Source: Prorocentrum cordatum (lineage: Eukaryota > Sar > Dinophyceae > Prorocentrales > Prorocentraceae). Taken from it: a stretch of 64,000 bases of DNA. Below the pieces are notes generated by a model. The model was not told the origin of the DNA. It made no database searches and saw only the letters and a program-made list of their open reading frames with translations. The DNA lies in NCBI GenBank assembly GCA_963575745.1, contig CAUYUJ010014760.1:1-64000 (forward strand). Direction: 5' to 3'. Positions 9,300 to 18,805 of the stretch are shown in pieces. Positions within the stretch are counted from its first letter, which is position 1. Each line of letters starts with the position of its first letter. The position numbers and the translations under genes are program-made.

Positions 9300-9473
9300 T
9301 CTCCAACGGCTTGCGCTCCGAGATCAGGTCGACAGCCACAATCTCCCGAAGCGCAATCTCCAGCGCACAGAGTCACGCAATCTCCAGTGCTTCGAAGTGG
9401 GCACGCCACCATATGAAGTTGGGCCGAAGGGGGCGGCCCGCGGGATGGCCAAGGGGCGGCCCGCAGGATGCGA

Positions 9474-9495
9474 TTTGAGCCAAAACGGCAATGGA
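9474..9495 (-). other. Spliced-leader relic (minus)
   Basis: On the minus strand, 18 of 22 positions match the dinoflagellate spliced leader, including the unbroken TTTTGGCTCAA. It sits 175 nt upstream of the ATG of the HAD-like gene and has the same orientation. Confidence 0.7.
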
Positions 9496-9743
9496 ATGAA
9501 TGGAGGATGAGGTGGAGGAGGAAACGTGAGATGTTCTGAACATGCTGGCCAGCGTGGGCCTAGGCGTTTCGACAGGCGGCCGCGCGGTGGCGACCCCAGC
9601 GCGGGCGTTCGAGGGTGAACTCGGAAAGCCGCCGGTCGTCCAAGGTTGAACGATCGACGCAGCGTCAGGATCCAACACCGACTTCATCGCAACATCCAGG
9701 TGAACGCCGACGCCTTGAACGATCGACGCGGTGTCAGGAACCA

Positions 9744-9765
9744 TCCGTAGCGGTTTTGGCTCAAG
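9744..9765 (+). other. Spliced-leader relic (plus)
   Basis: 20 of 22 positions match the dinoflagellate spliced leader; only the CA before TTTTGGCTCAAG is changed, to GG. It lies 58 nt upstream of the ATG of the Lys-rich gene and has the same orientation. Confidence 0.85.
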
Positions 9766-9822
9766 CCTACAGCCGCGCCCGACAGCCCAAGCCCGAAGCG
9801 CCCGACAGCCCGCGCGACAGTC

Positions 9823-10254
9823 ATGCCGAACGGCGGCGGCGGCAAGGCCGCAGCCGAGGCCGAGGCTGCCCAAGAGAAGACATCGCCGAAATCGTTCGTC
9901 GAGATGAAAAGGTGGCGTGGGAGGGACATACGCGAGGGATGGCGCGGGGTCCTCGTCGGTTTGAACTGGGGCGGCGATCAGGTGGAAGAAAAGTGGCGCT
10001 GGACGCCGCCCCCCTCCAGCTTGATCGAGGCCGAGGCGAGCCCCCTCGACGACCCCCTCGACGAGCACATCGATCCGAAGACGAAGACGAAGGCCATGCC
10101 GAAGAAGAAGTCGAAGGCCATGCCGAAGAAGAAGAAGCCGAAGGCCATGCCGAAGAAGAAGTCGAAGGCCAAGCCCAAGGCCGCCGCGAGGGTGAAGCCG
10201 AAGGCCAAGCCCAACAAGGCCGCCGCGAGGGCCAAGCCCAAGGCCCACAAGTGA
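9823..10254 (+). CDS. Lys/Ala/Pro-rich basic protein, possible chromatin protein
   Basis: 143 residues, ATG at 9823. Residues 1-85 are mixed and Trp-containing (KRWRGRDIREGWRG). Residues 86-143 are almost wholly Lys, Ala, Pro and Met, with AMPKKKSK-type repeats, ending in stop at 10254. Such tails occur in histone H1-like and other DNA-compacting proteins of dinoflagellates, but I do not recognise the N-terminal half, so a chromatin role is inference from composition alone. The spliced-leader relic 58 nt upstream and the absence of introns mark it as a retroposed copy with a short 5' leader. It is divergent to the HAD-like gene; the two relics are about 250 bp apart. Confidence 0.65.
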   Translation: MPNGGGGKAAAEAEAAQEKTSPKSFVEMKRWRGRDIREGWRGVLVGLNWGGDQVEEKWRWTPPPSSLIEAEASPLDDPLDEHIDPKTKTKAMPKKKSKAMPKKKKPKAMPKKKSKAKPKAAARVKPKAKPNKAAARAKPKAHK

Positions 10255-11364
10255 GGCCCGTCGTGCGAGTGCGAGTGCGCTCGAGTGCTAGCGCCGAAGA
10301 CGTGGGCGTCGAAGTCCCCCTTCTCCCTCGGACCTGTCCTCCGACTGTTCAGGCGAATGTTCCTCATCCTCCTCCTGAATATCCTCGCATCCTCTTGGGC
10401 TCTTCAGGATGCGACTCTCGTCCCCCCCCTGCCGATGGAACACCAATTAGTCTCCCAGGTCGCGTTCTGGCCAGAATTTCGACGCGAATCCAGCCGTGGC
10501 GACGAAGGCTCTCCAGCAGAACGAGCAGCGGCATCGATCGTTACAGGGGCCACTGGGAGTCCCATCGGCAGGGCGCGAGGACCTCAGGGCCTCGGGCGGC
10601 GCCGCCCGAGGCCCTGGGGTCCTCGCCGCCGCCGCCGCCGTCGCCGCCGCCGTCGTCGCGGTCGTCATCGTCACGAGTCGTCGCCGTCGCCACCGTCGTC
10701 GTCATCGTCGTCGTGTGCGTGCGTCGTCGCCGCCCATCTCCTCCTCACCCTCCTTCATCCTCGCCATCCCCCCCCTCGCCCTCCCCCCCGGCGGGCGCGC
10801 GGCGCGCGCGAGGCGCCTCGCCGAAGCTCTCGGCGCGCCTCCTGGCAGGCGGGCCGGAGGGGAGGGGGCGGCGACGACGACGACGAAGACCGTGGGAGGG
10901 GCGGGAGGGGAGGGGAGCGGACGACCAGGCAGCACGAGCGACTGCAAGGAGGGAGATGACGATGAGGACGACGACGACGAGGATGAGCAGGAGGACGAGG
11001 AGGATGAGGAGGGTAGTGACGTCACCCAAGCGGCACGTCATTGCTGCGAAACGTCACAGCCAGCGGCGCGCAACTCGCCCTGGCCCCCGAAGCGGCGCGG
11101 GCTGCCAGCAGGCACGGTCACGCTCCAAGACCCTGCAGTGTGCCATTGTGCTGCTGGCAGCGGCGCCATTATCAAATGGAAGCGCCCGCGGCCTCGCTGA
11201 TCGGCCACGGGGCGCCTCGGACTGCAGACGAGCGTCGTTTCCTCCTCCTCCTCCTCCTCCTCCTTCTCCTCCTCCTCCTCCCGGCGGCGCGCGCTCGGCC
11301 AGGCCCTCAGCGAGAACGCTCACTACCGCCGCTAGCCAGACTCGTCCACCACCGCTCAACACCA
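10255..11364. other. Gene-free low-complexity interval
   Basis: CGCCGCCGTC triplets (10610-10740), GC-rich sequence (10790-10920), GAC/GAG triplets (10950-11015) and CTC triplets (11240-11280). Long open frames across it are repeat artefacts. I see no gene. Confidence 0.6.
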
Positions 11365-13080
11365 TCACACCTCCTCTTCGACGTCGGAGACGGAGTCCGC
11401 ACCATCTTCACCCTCAGCGGCGTCATCCTCAGCCTTCTCCTTCTTGCGCCTTTTGGCAGCGGGGCCGCCAGCCAGCGCGCGGATGCGATCCACCAGTGCC
11501 GAGCGGTCCATAGGGTCCTTGCTGCCACCGCCGCTGGCGCCGCTGCCACCGCCGTCCTTGCCGCCGTCCTTGCTACCGCCGCTGCTGCCGGTCTTGTTCT
11601 TCGCGCCCTTCTTCTTGTCGGCCGTGTCCGTGCCGCTCTCCTCGGTCTTAGCCTTCTGGCTGTCGACGACGACGGCCGCCAGCTCCGAGGAGTAGAGCTG
11701 CTTGCAGCCCTCGTTCAACGATTCCTTCATGGTCTCCTTGAAGAGATGGTCGTACAAGGCTTCGACGTTCTCCTGGTTGAAGCAGATGGCCACGTATGGG
11801 ATCTTATTTTTTATGCAGCACATCGCCCTGGCGCCATCCCCGGGAGTGAGGTCGACCACCGCGCGAAGGTTGAAGTTGTGGATCCATTCATCCTGCAGGG
11901 TGGGCGGCGGTGCCCACCAGAACACCTGCTCTTCGCTCTCCGGCGTGATGGCCTTGGCCTCCTCCTTCTCCGCCTTGCGCTCCTCCTCCTCGTCGTGACC
12001 GGGTCCGCGGCCACCGTTCGCAATGGTGTCCTTCTTCGTGATGATGGTCGCCTTGTGCTTGCGCTTCATCGTCCAATGGCTCGGGTCGCTCCAGGACCTC
12101 CAGGCGCAACTGATGTGCTCCCCGACAGTGGTGCCGCTCAACGCGAGCCTGGCCTTGTCCTCGATCTCGATCGCCTTGCCGGTGACGATGTACATCTTCT
12201 CGGCCTGGAGCGCGCCAGCCGTGGTTCTGCGCTTGATCTTGAGGCGGTTCACCACGCTTTCCTCCGAGTAGATGACCGTCACTGTGTGCTTGGACTTGAG
12301 GTAGGGCTTGTTGCTCTCGTCGACGAACTTGTTCATGAGCGTCGTCTCCTGCCCAGTCTTCCCCCCGTCGCACACGAAGAACGCGAGCTCCGCGGGCAAG
12401 TGCTTCGGAGCATTATCCTGGTGCGGCTATCCCCCCGCACCTGCCCTTGGCCCCCCCAGGCGAACGCCTTGCCCCAAGGCGGGCAGGGCGAGCGCCCGGC
12501 CAGGGCCCAGGGCAACGCGCTGACGATAGCACTCCTGCTCCTCAGGATCCGCAGCAACCGGGGCCGCCTTGATGGCCGCGCAGATGTGCTTCTCCATGTG
12601 CGCGTTCCTCAAGTAGGGCGGCCTCACGTTCGGCCGCGCGTCGCCTTGGCCGGCGACCTTCTGGTCGTAGAACACACCGATGTACTTCTTCGTCTTCGAC
12701 ACCTGCGGTTTAAAGCCCTCGTGATAGGCGCTGCTCTCCCTGATGAGCGTCGCCAGCTCGGTCTCGGAGGCAGGCTCGGGAAACCTGAGTCTCCGCCGCC
12801 AAACCCACCAGCCCTCTGGGCTTCCACAGCCCCTCCTTCCCTTCTGCCAAGATCGCCCAAGATGGCTCCAAAAGGGTCTCTGAGACCCCAAAGGGCCCCG
12901 AGATGGCCCCAAAAGAGCCCGAAGCGGCCCCCAAGAGGGCCCCAAGAGGACCCCAAGATAGCTCCAAGATGGCTCCAAGAGACTTCCGACAACTTCTCAC
13001 AACAACACCTCAACTCGCCTGGGCATCGTTGTTGGATGGGCTGTCGGGCTTGGGGATGCGCGAAGCGTCCAGAGAAGAAG

Positions 13081-13152
<72 letters not shown>

Positions 13153-15604
13153 GAGGAAGGAGGCGTCGGGCGAGGGGACGGGGGAGGGGGGCATCGCTGG
13201 AGCGAAAGGGGAGGCGAGTAGGAGGGATGAGGCGGAGGATTAGACATCGGCCGATCGCCTCGCACCCCGATCGCGGCGGGCAAACCGCGTCGAGCTGCAA
13301 CCGCCGATCTCAAGGTAAACCTGGCGCCCCCTCGCCCGGCGGCGACTGAGGCGCGCGCAACTGCACCTGGGTGCGGACCCGCTGGAACACGTCTTTCTTC
13401 AGGCGCTTGAGTTTCGAGATGGTGGCCTCGTCGACAGTCGCGATGTGGATCTCCTCGTTGGTGCTGCTCACGAGCGGGATGTGCTCCGCTTCCACGCAGT
13501 GGACGATGGGCTCGTCCTCGACCACGACCGTCGTCACTTCTGCGGCCTCGGGAACCGCCCCGATCTCGTTCCGGTAGCTCTCGTCCGCCGAAGCCAAGAT
13601 GTCGCTGAACGGGGGGTGCGCGAGCATCTCTTGGGGGCTCCTCCTGAAGACAAGGTTCTTCTTGAGGTAGCCATCGTACTCCGAGGCGAACACGATATCC
13701 TGAGCGATGGAACCCCGAACCCCGACGCCGCCCAAGGCTCCTGGACATCACCTCCCCTCCCCTCCCTGGCCGCCCGAGGGGCCCGCCCGACCCGACCGCC
13801 CGAGTCGTCGTCGGGTTCCGCCCGGCCGATGCCCTCGGACCTTGATGCCGCCCCTAAGTCCTCCAGCAGCCTGAAGACCTTCTCCGCGGACTCCTGACTG
13901 CAGGATGAGGATGAGGGAGACGAGGAGGATGAGGAGGATGAGAGTGAAAAGGATAAGGAGGAGGGGAGGTCCTTCCACCCGGCGCGACAGGTAAGGTCCG
14001 TGGGGGCAATCTTGCCAGGCATGCCGAACTTCCCACGGTAGCTTGCGATGTCGACGGTCAGGCTTTGCATCTGGCTGAGCACCTCAGGCGCGTAGCCCTT
14101 TGCGTTGACGAAGTCGTTCAGCAGGACGTCGCGCAAGGACCGCTTCAGCATGGCCAATTCCACCAAGCCTTTACCCTGCATGCCTGGCGCCTGCCCCTTC
14201 AGCTGGCGCTCCCCAATGGTCTCGCCGACCGACCCCATCTGCCACATGTCGTACAAGCAAGTGATCGCCCATTTCAGGTCGGCACTGTCCTTCAACCTCA
14301 TGCCGATGACGTCGAGCTTCTGAATGCTGTCGAACGGGTTCCTCACGCCGTGCTTGTCCTCGCAAGTCATGAGGAAAATGCGAATGAAGGGGACGGAGAA
14401 CAACACCTTGTGCACCCGAATGGCCGACAGCACGAAATTCCTGCTAACCGGCTCGGACACGTTGGACATCCTCACCTTCTGCGAGTACAGCTCCGCCACC
14501 TGATCGACGGTGAGCGCTTGGCCGCTGGCCTTGTCCCTCGATTGCTTGAACAACACCACTTCGTACATCCTCTGGAGGCTCGAGCGCCGCATGGCTTCGA
14601 AATCGTGCGATATCTGCTCACGCTCGTTGACGGCCAGCCAGTGCATGTCCTCCGCCGTCGCCGCTGGTATGAACCTAAGTCCTCCTCCTCCTTCTCGTCC
14701 TCCTTCTCCTCCTCGTCCTCCTCCTCCTCCTCCTCCTCCTCCTCCTCGCGGTCCCCCCAGCCCCCTCCTCCTCCTTCTTGTGCTGCCTCCCCCCCTCCTC
14801 CTCCTCCTCCTCCTTCTCCTCCTCCTCTTCCTCCTCCTCCTCCTCATCCTCATCTTCCCCTCCCGCTCGTTCCCTCCACTGAGCGGTGAACTGCACCGTC
14901 GTGGAACGAATCACGCGAGCCCGTTCCAACAGGACTGTATTTTCGACGGAGGCCGCGATGTCCCTGGCGACTGCAAAGATGAGGGCCATGCGAATCTCTT
15001 CCGGGGTGATGCACTTGAGCTGGCCGCTGCGGCCGAGCTCCAAGACCTTTTCGTTTTTGCCGCTCACGACAACCTTCAGGATGCGGGGCATGAACCTAGG
15101 CGCGTCGAAGTACGTATTCATCAAGTGATCGATGCGGTTCTTCATGAGGGGGATGCCCGGCGTCGCGCTGTAATGCAAATCGAGGTGGGGGAAGTTCATG
15201 CCCGCTGTGTAGCTGCCTGCGTTCTCCATCGCCGCCTTGAACCCGCCATCGGAGAAAGGGGCGATCTGGCCGACCGTGTGCGCACTGTCGCCCTCGCCGT
15301 CGTGAATCGCCATGGCCGTCATCTCCATGATCCCCTGGAAGACCTCGTGTCCCAGCACCGCCTGCTTGGCCTTCATCGCGGCCTCGTGGATTGTCGCGTT
15401 GCACGCGGACTCCTCCGGCGACAGCTGGAGCGTGCCACCTTCGGAGGCGACGAGCTGCGCTTGGTTGGCCTCCACGGCGGCGCGGCGGCCGCGGCCGCGG
15501 CCGCGGCCGCCGCCGCGGCCCTCGCTCCCCTCCTGGCCGCCGCGGCCGCGGCCACTCGCCGCGGCAGCGGCCTTCCGCCCGCACTTCCCAGCGGCGATCG
15601 CCAT
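11365..15604 (-). CDS. Multi-exon gene, function unknown
   Basis: I infer five exons. Exon 1 runs from ATG 15604 to about 14885; after a G/R/A-rich start it reads TMAIHDGEGDSAHTVGQIAP-like ordinary protein. Exon 2 is about 14685-13985 (includes AEDMHWLAVNEREQISHDFE). Exon 3 is about 13715-13352 (DIVFASEYDGYLKKNLVF). Exon 4 is about 12780-12517. Exon 5, 12417-11365, ends in a Lys-rich then acidic tail (SVSDVEEEV). Intron 4 (12516-12418, 99 nt) has clear GT-AG ends and keeps frame. The other junctions are approximate. Introns are mostly simple sequence: a GGA tract in intron 1, GGA/GAT in intron 2, and a repeat with 71 A/T in intron 3. No family is recognised; the basic and acidic ends suggest a nuclear protein, which is only inference. 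Confidence 0.6.
12800..13151 (+). repeat. Dispersed repeat ending in A71, within intron 3
   Basis: The segment begins with CACCAGCCCTCTGGGC, continues through CCAAGATGGCTCC-type short repeats and GGGCATCGTTGTTGGATGGG, and ends in an unbroken run of 71 A (13081-13151). The first and last motifs recur in the same order at 48.19-48.94 kb without the A run. The A run suggests reverse transcription of an RNA, inserted antisense to the host gene. Confidence 0.7.
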
Positions 15605-16100
15605 CAGCCGGAACAGCCGCTACGCCCTCGCCACTCCTCGCCCCCTGAAAGCCGAAACAGCTACAGGAGGAAAACAAATGGGGGGCGAGTGGAGGACGAG
15701 GGGGAGGACGAGGGGAAGGAGGAGGAGAGGGCGGATCGAGGGGGAGGAGGAGGAGGAGGGGGAGGAGGATAAGGATGATGAGGAGGGAGGGGAAGGAGGA
15801 GCAGCGCACGGGGCAAGGGTGAAAGGATTGGGATGACGAGTGTTGGACGAGGAAGGATCGGGGATGAGGAGGCCTCCCGCCGCCGACGCCGCCGCAGGCG
15901 GTCGACGTGGCGGTCATGGTCGTCGCGGCCGTGGCAGGAGGAAGGGGGTGGGGGGGCAGGAGGAAGAAAGAGGCCTTCTTTCTTCCTCCTGCCCCCCCCC
16001 CCCCCCCCCTAAAAACATGATCGACCCACGAACCCGGAAAGGAATGTAGAACTGTAACACATGGCAGCGTTTTCAAAGACACCTGATTGGGTGACGGGCA
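15605..16100. other. Intergenic, GGA-rich, one hairpin
   Basis: GGA tracts at 15680-15800 and G/C runs from 15945. A perfect hairpin lies at 15950-15998. No gene seen. Confidence 0.6.
15950..15998. repeat. Perfect 22-bp hairpin
   Basis: The arms, 15950-15971 and 15977-15998, are exact reverse complements with a 5-nt loop GGCCT. The right arm runs into 18 consecutive C. Confidence 0.9.
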
Positions 16101-16104
16101 AATG

Positions 16105-16870
16105 CAATACTGAAGGTATCGATCTTGATGTACCCTGCCGAGGGCTGTGCTGTGCTGCGCCGTGCTGAATTGCGATGTGCCATGGCGCGACTGTGCTCTA
16201 TAGCCTCGTGGATCGAGTCCTCCTTTGCATCCGAGTCCTGACCGAACTGATCTGGATCTTAAGCTCGAGCTGCCTGAACACATAGTAGCTGCCCCAGAGC
16301 ATGGACAGGGGAACATGCCAGGAGGACGCGCCGCGAAACGTCCCAAGGGATGCGCCAGGCGACGTGCCAGGGGACGCGCCATGGGGTCGCACCGCGGGAC
16401 GTGCCAAGGGGACGCGCTACGGAACGTGCCAATGGATGCGCCACAGTTTGTGCCAGGGGACGCGCGACGCGACGTGCCAGGGGGACTCGCCAAAGGACGC
16501 CCCACGGAACGTGCCAAGGAACGTGCCAAATTGCAATGCTGAGTGCATCGACCTTGATGTACCGTGCCGAAATCAGTGCTGTGCTGGGCCGTGCTGAATT
16601 CCGATGTGCCATGGCGCGATTGTGCTCTATAGCCTCGTGGATCGAGTCCTCCTTTGCATCCGAGTCCTGACCGAACTGATCTGGATCTTAAGCTCGAGCT
16701 GCCTGAACACATAGTAGCTGCCCCAGAGCTAATGGACAGGGGAACATGCCAGGAGGACGCGACGCAGAACGTCTCAAGGGACGCGCCAAGCGACGTGCCA
16801 AGGGACGTGCCATGGGGACGCATCGCGGGACCTGCCAAGGGGACGCGCTACGGAACGTGCTGGGGACAAG
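16105..16870 (+). repeat. Tandem duplication of a ~430-bp unit
   Basis: Unit 1 starts near 16105 and unit 2 near 16538; both carry TGTGCTCTATAGCCTCGTGG, GATCTGGATCTTAAGCTCGA and CCTGAACACATAGTAGCTGC in the same order. Each ends in short GACGYGCCA-type repeats (16320-16530 and 16745-16865). Confidence 0.9.
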
Positions 16871-17385
16871 CGTTTCGCTCGAGACATCCTGTCAAAATCA
16901 TCTGAATTCCTACGCGCGGGACGCTGCACGCGCGAGACATCCTCGGAATTCCTGCGAGCGGGACGTGAAAACAAGCATTTCGCCTGAGACATCCTTTGAA
17001 TTCTGGCCCCCCCACGAGGCCACCGCTCGAGACATCCTCCAATTTTGCAAAACCAGCGTTTCGCTCGAGACATCCTCAACAAATTATGAAAAACAAGCGT
17101 TTCGCTCGAGACATCCTGTCAAAATCCCAAGAAATCCAAATACCCGCGCGCGGGACGCGGCACGCGCGAGACATCCTTGGAATTCCTGCGCGAGGGGCGC
17201 TTTGCCGTGTCGCGGTCGGCTCTGCAAAACCAGCGTCGTGTCGCTCGAGACATCCTCAACAAATTCTGAAACCAAGCGTTTCGCTCGATCGAGACATCCC
17301 CAACTCTGCAAAACCAGCGTCTCGCTCGAGACATCCTCAACAAATTCTGAAAAACAAGCGTTTCGCTCGAGACATCCTCAAATTT
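16870..17385 (+). repeat. Satellite with 11 CTCGAGACATCC-type cores
   Basis: The core CGCTCGAGACATCC or a one- to three-base variant occurs 11 times, spaced about 38-80 bp, interleaved with AACAAATTCTG and GGAATTCCTGCG segments. No reading frame is preserved. Confidence 0.9.
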
Positions 17386-17612
17386 TAATTCGCCGGCCCT
17401 CTTCCCACTTGTTATTTATCGCAAAAGAAATTCGCCGGCCCTCTTCCCGTCAAACCCGGGGGGGAAACCATCTAAAAGAGAACCCTGGGCTCAAGCCCTT
17501 TTCCGGGAAAAAAACACCCTCGCTGCTGCTTCTGCTGCCCTTCTAGCTGTTATCTACATGCCTCCCGGCATATCCCGCCGCCGTGCCTGGGTAGTGGGTG
17601 CGCGGGTTATTG

Positions 17613-17826
17613 GATGCGGCCGTTTCGTTTTGGGACTTTTGGGAGCCTCTTTTGGGTCCTCGTTTTGAAGAGACAGCGCCAGTCGGGCTGGCTGGTTCGG
17701 CCTCGTTTAACGTTTGGCTGGTTCGGCCACAGGGTTCGCATGCCTCCCCGACCCCCATTTCGGCAACCAGCAGGAGAGGGGGGTCAGCCGAAGCAGCTGA
17801 GGGTGGATGGGTCAGCCGAAGCAGGT
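17613..17826 (+). repeat. Dispersed repeat family, copy 2 (copy 1 at 4809-5215)
   Basis: From 17654 the sequence follows the 4979 copy almost base for base through the GGGTCAGCCGAAGCAG repeats. Before it, 17391-17450 holds two copies of ATTCGCCGGCCCTCTTCCC about 40 bp apart; 17450-17612 shows nothing recognisable. Confidence 0.85.
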
Positions 17827-17842
17827 AACAGACGAAGGGGGA

Positions 17843-18330
17843 GCAGATCCAGCCGCGGCGACGAGGGCGTCAGGAAAGGCCGAACCAGCCGAAGAGGACC
17901 AGGAAAAAACGAAAAGCGTCAGAACCCCCTCCCCCCTCCTCCTCCCCCCTCCTCCCTCCTCCTCCCTCCTCCTTCCTCTCCTCCTCCTCTTCCCTCCCCC
18001 TCCTCCCCCTCCTCTCCCTCATTCCTCCTCCTCTTCCTCCTCGCCGAGCTCCTCCTCATCCTCCTCCTCCTCCCCCCCCCCCGGGCGCGCGGGGCGGCGC
18101 CTCGGCGAGGTGGTCGACGCGACGGTCTCGACGAGACCGTCGTCGTCGTCCCCGCCTGCCGGCCCAGGGCGTGCTCAGGGCGAAGAGGAGGGGGGGGAAG
18201 TCCTAGGAGGGGAGGCAGATCCAGCCGCGGCGACGAGGGCGTCAGGAAAGGCCGAACCAGCCGAAGAGGACCAGGAAAAAACGAAAAGCGTCAGAACCCC
18301 CTCCCCCCTCCTCCTCCCCCCTCCTCCCTC
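17843..18330 (+). repeat. Exact 116-bp direct repeat, 372-bp offset
   Basis: 17843-17958 and 18215-18330 are identical. The interval between them is CTC-rich plus a GC-rich core (18080-18210). The same CTC-rich sequence follows both copies. Confidence 0.9.
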
Positions 18331-18438
18331 GTCCTCACTCCTCCTCCCTCCTCCTCCCTCCTCCCTCCTCCTCCTCTTCCCTCCCCCTCCTCCTCCTCCT
18401 CCCCTGCACTCCATGCAGCTCATCACAACTGCAGCCCC

Positions 18439-18481
18439 TGACGCCAACATGTTCTACTGCGTTAAGAACATGTTGGCGTCA
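18439..18481. repeat. Perfect 17-bp hairpin upstream of the YR element ORFs
   Basis: Arms TGACGCCAACATGTTCT (18439-18455) and its exact complement (18465-18481) flank a 9-nt loop. It lies about 330 bp upstream of the first element ORF; CTC-rich sequence fills 18540-18650. Confidence 0.9.
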
Positions 18482-18805
18482 CTTGGCTTGGCTTGCCACT
18501 TGGCTTGCCTTACGTAAAAAAACATTGCTGGCGGCAACTTATCCTCCTCCTCCTCCTCATCCTACTCCTTCTCCTCCTTCTCCTCCTCATCCTCCTCCTT
18601 CTTCTTTCTCCCCCCTCCTCCTCCTTCTCCCCCTCCTCCTGGGCCACGACGTGCGAGCGGTGCCGAAGCGTCGTGCAGGCAGGCAAGACGATACCTTCGA
18701 TACCACTAAGACCAGCCCAGATGAAGGCGTTCTGGCTCGACGGCACCGTGGCCCCCTCCTCGCACGCGGACGCGCTGCCGATCAGAGCGCACCCCGCAGG
18801 CGAGC

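Noticed and set aside
11041-13221. Long plus-strand open frame (726 codons)
   Set aside because: It runs antisense through convincing minus-strand exons and includes a poly-Lys stretch read from the A71 run; it is a shadow.
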